The notes under the pieces are model-generated. The model had not been told where the DNA came from, did not search any database, and was given only the letters and a program-made list of their open reading frames with translations. From NCBI RefSeq assembly GCF_014638355.1, contig NZ_BMFK01000001.1, forward strand, positions 449,160-513,159: a stretch of 64,000 nt of DNA, in the 5' to 3' direction. The stretch's first letter is position 1; each line of letters starts with the position of its first letter. Positions 62,856-64,000 of this stretch are shown in pieces. The stretch is from Priestia taiwanensis. Its GTDB lineage: Bacteria; Bacillota; Bacilli; Bacillales; Bacillaceae_G. The translations under genes were made by a program, and so were the position numbers.

Positions 62856-64000
62856 ATGGATAGAATCGAAACAAATTCTGTGAAAGCAGAAAAACTAAAG
62901 CAATTATTCACGGTATTAGCAGAAGAACAAGGGTTTAGCGGTGCTGTTTTAGTTGCGGAAAAAGGCGAAGTTATTTATAAAGATGCATGCGGTTACTTGA
63001 ACATGGAATCGAAAGCGCCTATTACGGCAGATTCGATGTTTGAATTGGCATCTGTTTCGAAGACATTTACTTCAGTAGCAACGATGATGTTGATAGAACA
63101 AGGGAAGCTTCGCTATGATGATACGATTGACATATATCTTCCAGTACTTCCGTACAAACATATAACGATAAAAAATTTATTAAATCATACGTCTGGATTG
63201 CCAGACTATGAGACGTTGTTTTTGGAACATTGGGACAGAACAAAGATTGCAACGAATGATGATGTTATAGCGCTATTAGCGAAGTATAAACAAGATGTTC
63301 TATTTCAACCGAATGAAAAGTGGCACTATAGCAATACAGGATACGTGTTACTAGCTTCTATTATTGAAGTAGCATCTGGCAGGTCGTTTGCAGAATTCCT
63401 AGAGAAAAATATTTTCGAGCCGCTACAGATGACAAGAACAACTGTATATAACCGGCGATATGCGCCACGTCGTATTCCTAATTATGCGTACGGATATGTA
63501 TATTCATATGAACAAAACCAATACGTTCTACCAGATAACTATGAAGAGACAAATTATGTGTATTGGCTAGATGGTATTCAAGGGGACGGAACGGTTAATT
63601 CAACGATAGAAGATTTGCTGAAATGGGACCGAGCGCTGTATACAGAGAAACTATTACCGAAGGAGATAGTAAAGGAAGCATTCCAATCAACGATATTAAG
63701 TGACGGAAGTAGTTTCCCTTATGGATATGGATGGGGAATTGAGGAGAAAGAAAACATTGGAAAAGAAGTGAGCCATGGTGGAGCTTGGCCGGGATATGAA
63801 ACATCTTTGTCGCGCTATATAGATAAAGATAGAACGATTATCTACTTAACGAATAAGCCACAAGGGTTTTCATGGTTTCTAGAGATACTCGCAGCGTTAG
63901 AAAATATTGCGTTCGACCTTGATTATACATTCCCCCAATTACCTCCAAAACGTGAAATGGTAACAATTAATCCTGAAATATATACGAAATATGTAGGGGT
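62856..64000 (+). CDS. Class C beta-lactamase-like serine hydrolase, 3' end cut by the window
   Basis: An open frame to the window end (381 codons so far). The catalytic SVSK is at residues 66-69, the YSN motif is in WHYSNTGYVLLAS and HGG is in VSHGGAWPGYE, the triad of the beta-lactamase/D-alanyl-D-alanine peptidase family. No signal peptide precedes the domain, so it is likely cytosolic, an esterase or peptidase rather than a secreted lactamase. The ATG follows GGAG at 62841 with an 11-base gap. A dyad GTAAC-N5-GTTAC is at 62755-62769. Confidence 0.88.
   Translation, partial: MDRIETNSVKAEKLKQLFTVLAEEQGFSGAVLVAEKGEVIYKDACGYLNMESKAPITADSMFELASVSKTFTSVATMMLIEQGKLRYDDTIDIYLPVLPYKHITIKNLLNHTSGLPDYETLFLEHWDRTKIATNDDVIALLAKYKQDVLFQPNEKWHYSNTGYVLLASIIEVASGRSFAEFLEKNIFEPLQMTRTTVYNRRYAPRRIPNYAYGYVYSYEQNQYVLPDNYEETNYVYWLDGIQGDGTVNSTIEDLLKWDRALYTEKLLPKEIVKEAFQSTILSDGSSFPYGYGWGIEEKENIGKEVSHGGAWPGYETSLSRYIDKDRTIIYLTNKPQGFSWFLEILAALENIAFDLDYTFPQLPPKREMVTINPEIYTKYVG

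Overview
The window reads as a chromosomal segment of a low-GC, endospore-forming Gram-positive bacterium of the Bacillus cereus group or a close relative. Several features point this way: collagen-like exosporium proteins made of G-X-T triplets (three in tandem near 31-35 kb, a fourth near 62 kb), strong AGGAGG-type ribosome sites with frequent GTG/TTG starts, a TPP riboswitch and a T-box leader, and families typical of that group (CoA-disulfide reductase-rhodanese, DUF4256, DUF4257, Amj, YkvI, PadR-MFS). Species cannot be fixed from sequence reading alone. No rRNA, tRNA, intact insertion sequence, prophage or CRISPR array was seen. Both ends cut genes: an MFS transporter on the left and a class C beta-lactamase-like serine hydrolase on the right.

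Layout. 0-13.5 kb: two MFS exporters (one in a padR operon with a palindromic operator), an APH(6)-like kinase, a polysaccharide deacetylase, an aldo/keto reductase, a DUF2085/phospholipase C-like cluster, an MTA/SAH nucleosidase, a frameshifted GNAT gene, a GNAT-HAD fusion, a second HAD phosphatase, and a four-gene ECF sigma/anti-sigma/membrane operon. 13.5-20 kb: TPP riboswitch-thiM-thiE, then a tyrosine-type T-box in front of chorismate mutase/DAHP synthase and prephenate dehydrogenase, then an alanine/glycine:sodium symporter. 20-24.4 kb is the accessory-looking part. It holds a lipoprotein, an NmrA-like protein and an RRNPP-type (HTH plus TPR) regulator whose 3' end overlaps a small secreted propeptide with three tandem DPEDPPG-containing repeats. 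Divergent from these is a small secreted cysteine-containing peptide that resembles LCI antimicrobial peptides. An untidy 0.6-kb gap follows.

24.4-31 kb: an ABC-F ATPase, an RsgA-like GTPase, a membrane protein next to the remnant of its probable Cro-like regulator, and a YkvI transporter. 31-35 kb: three collagen-like spore-surface genes, two with near-identical sigma-K-like promoters. 35-39.5 kb: an ArsR repressor with three cysteines upstream of a four-domain sulfur-handling fusion (CoADR-rhodanese-TusA-DsrE), and a CobW GTPase. 39.5-50.5 kb: DUF418, phosphatidylserine synthase, an OppA lipoprotein, DedA, NfeD with an SPFH protein, a DUF2089/YvlB-like module and Amj. 50.5-64 kb: methyltransferase, formate-THF ligase, DEAD-box helicase, glutathione peroxidase, several small membrane proteins, a VOC protein, an EamA transporter, and the fourth collagen-like gene.

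The best candidate for an undescribed system is the 21.7-23.8 kb cassette. It looks like a self-contained peptide quorum-sensing unit (receptor plus multi-copy pheromone precursor) beside a secreted peptide it may control. Three degenerate copies of one GC-richer intergenic repeat (about 2.9, 13.6 and 54.8 kb) are also notable.
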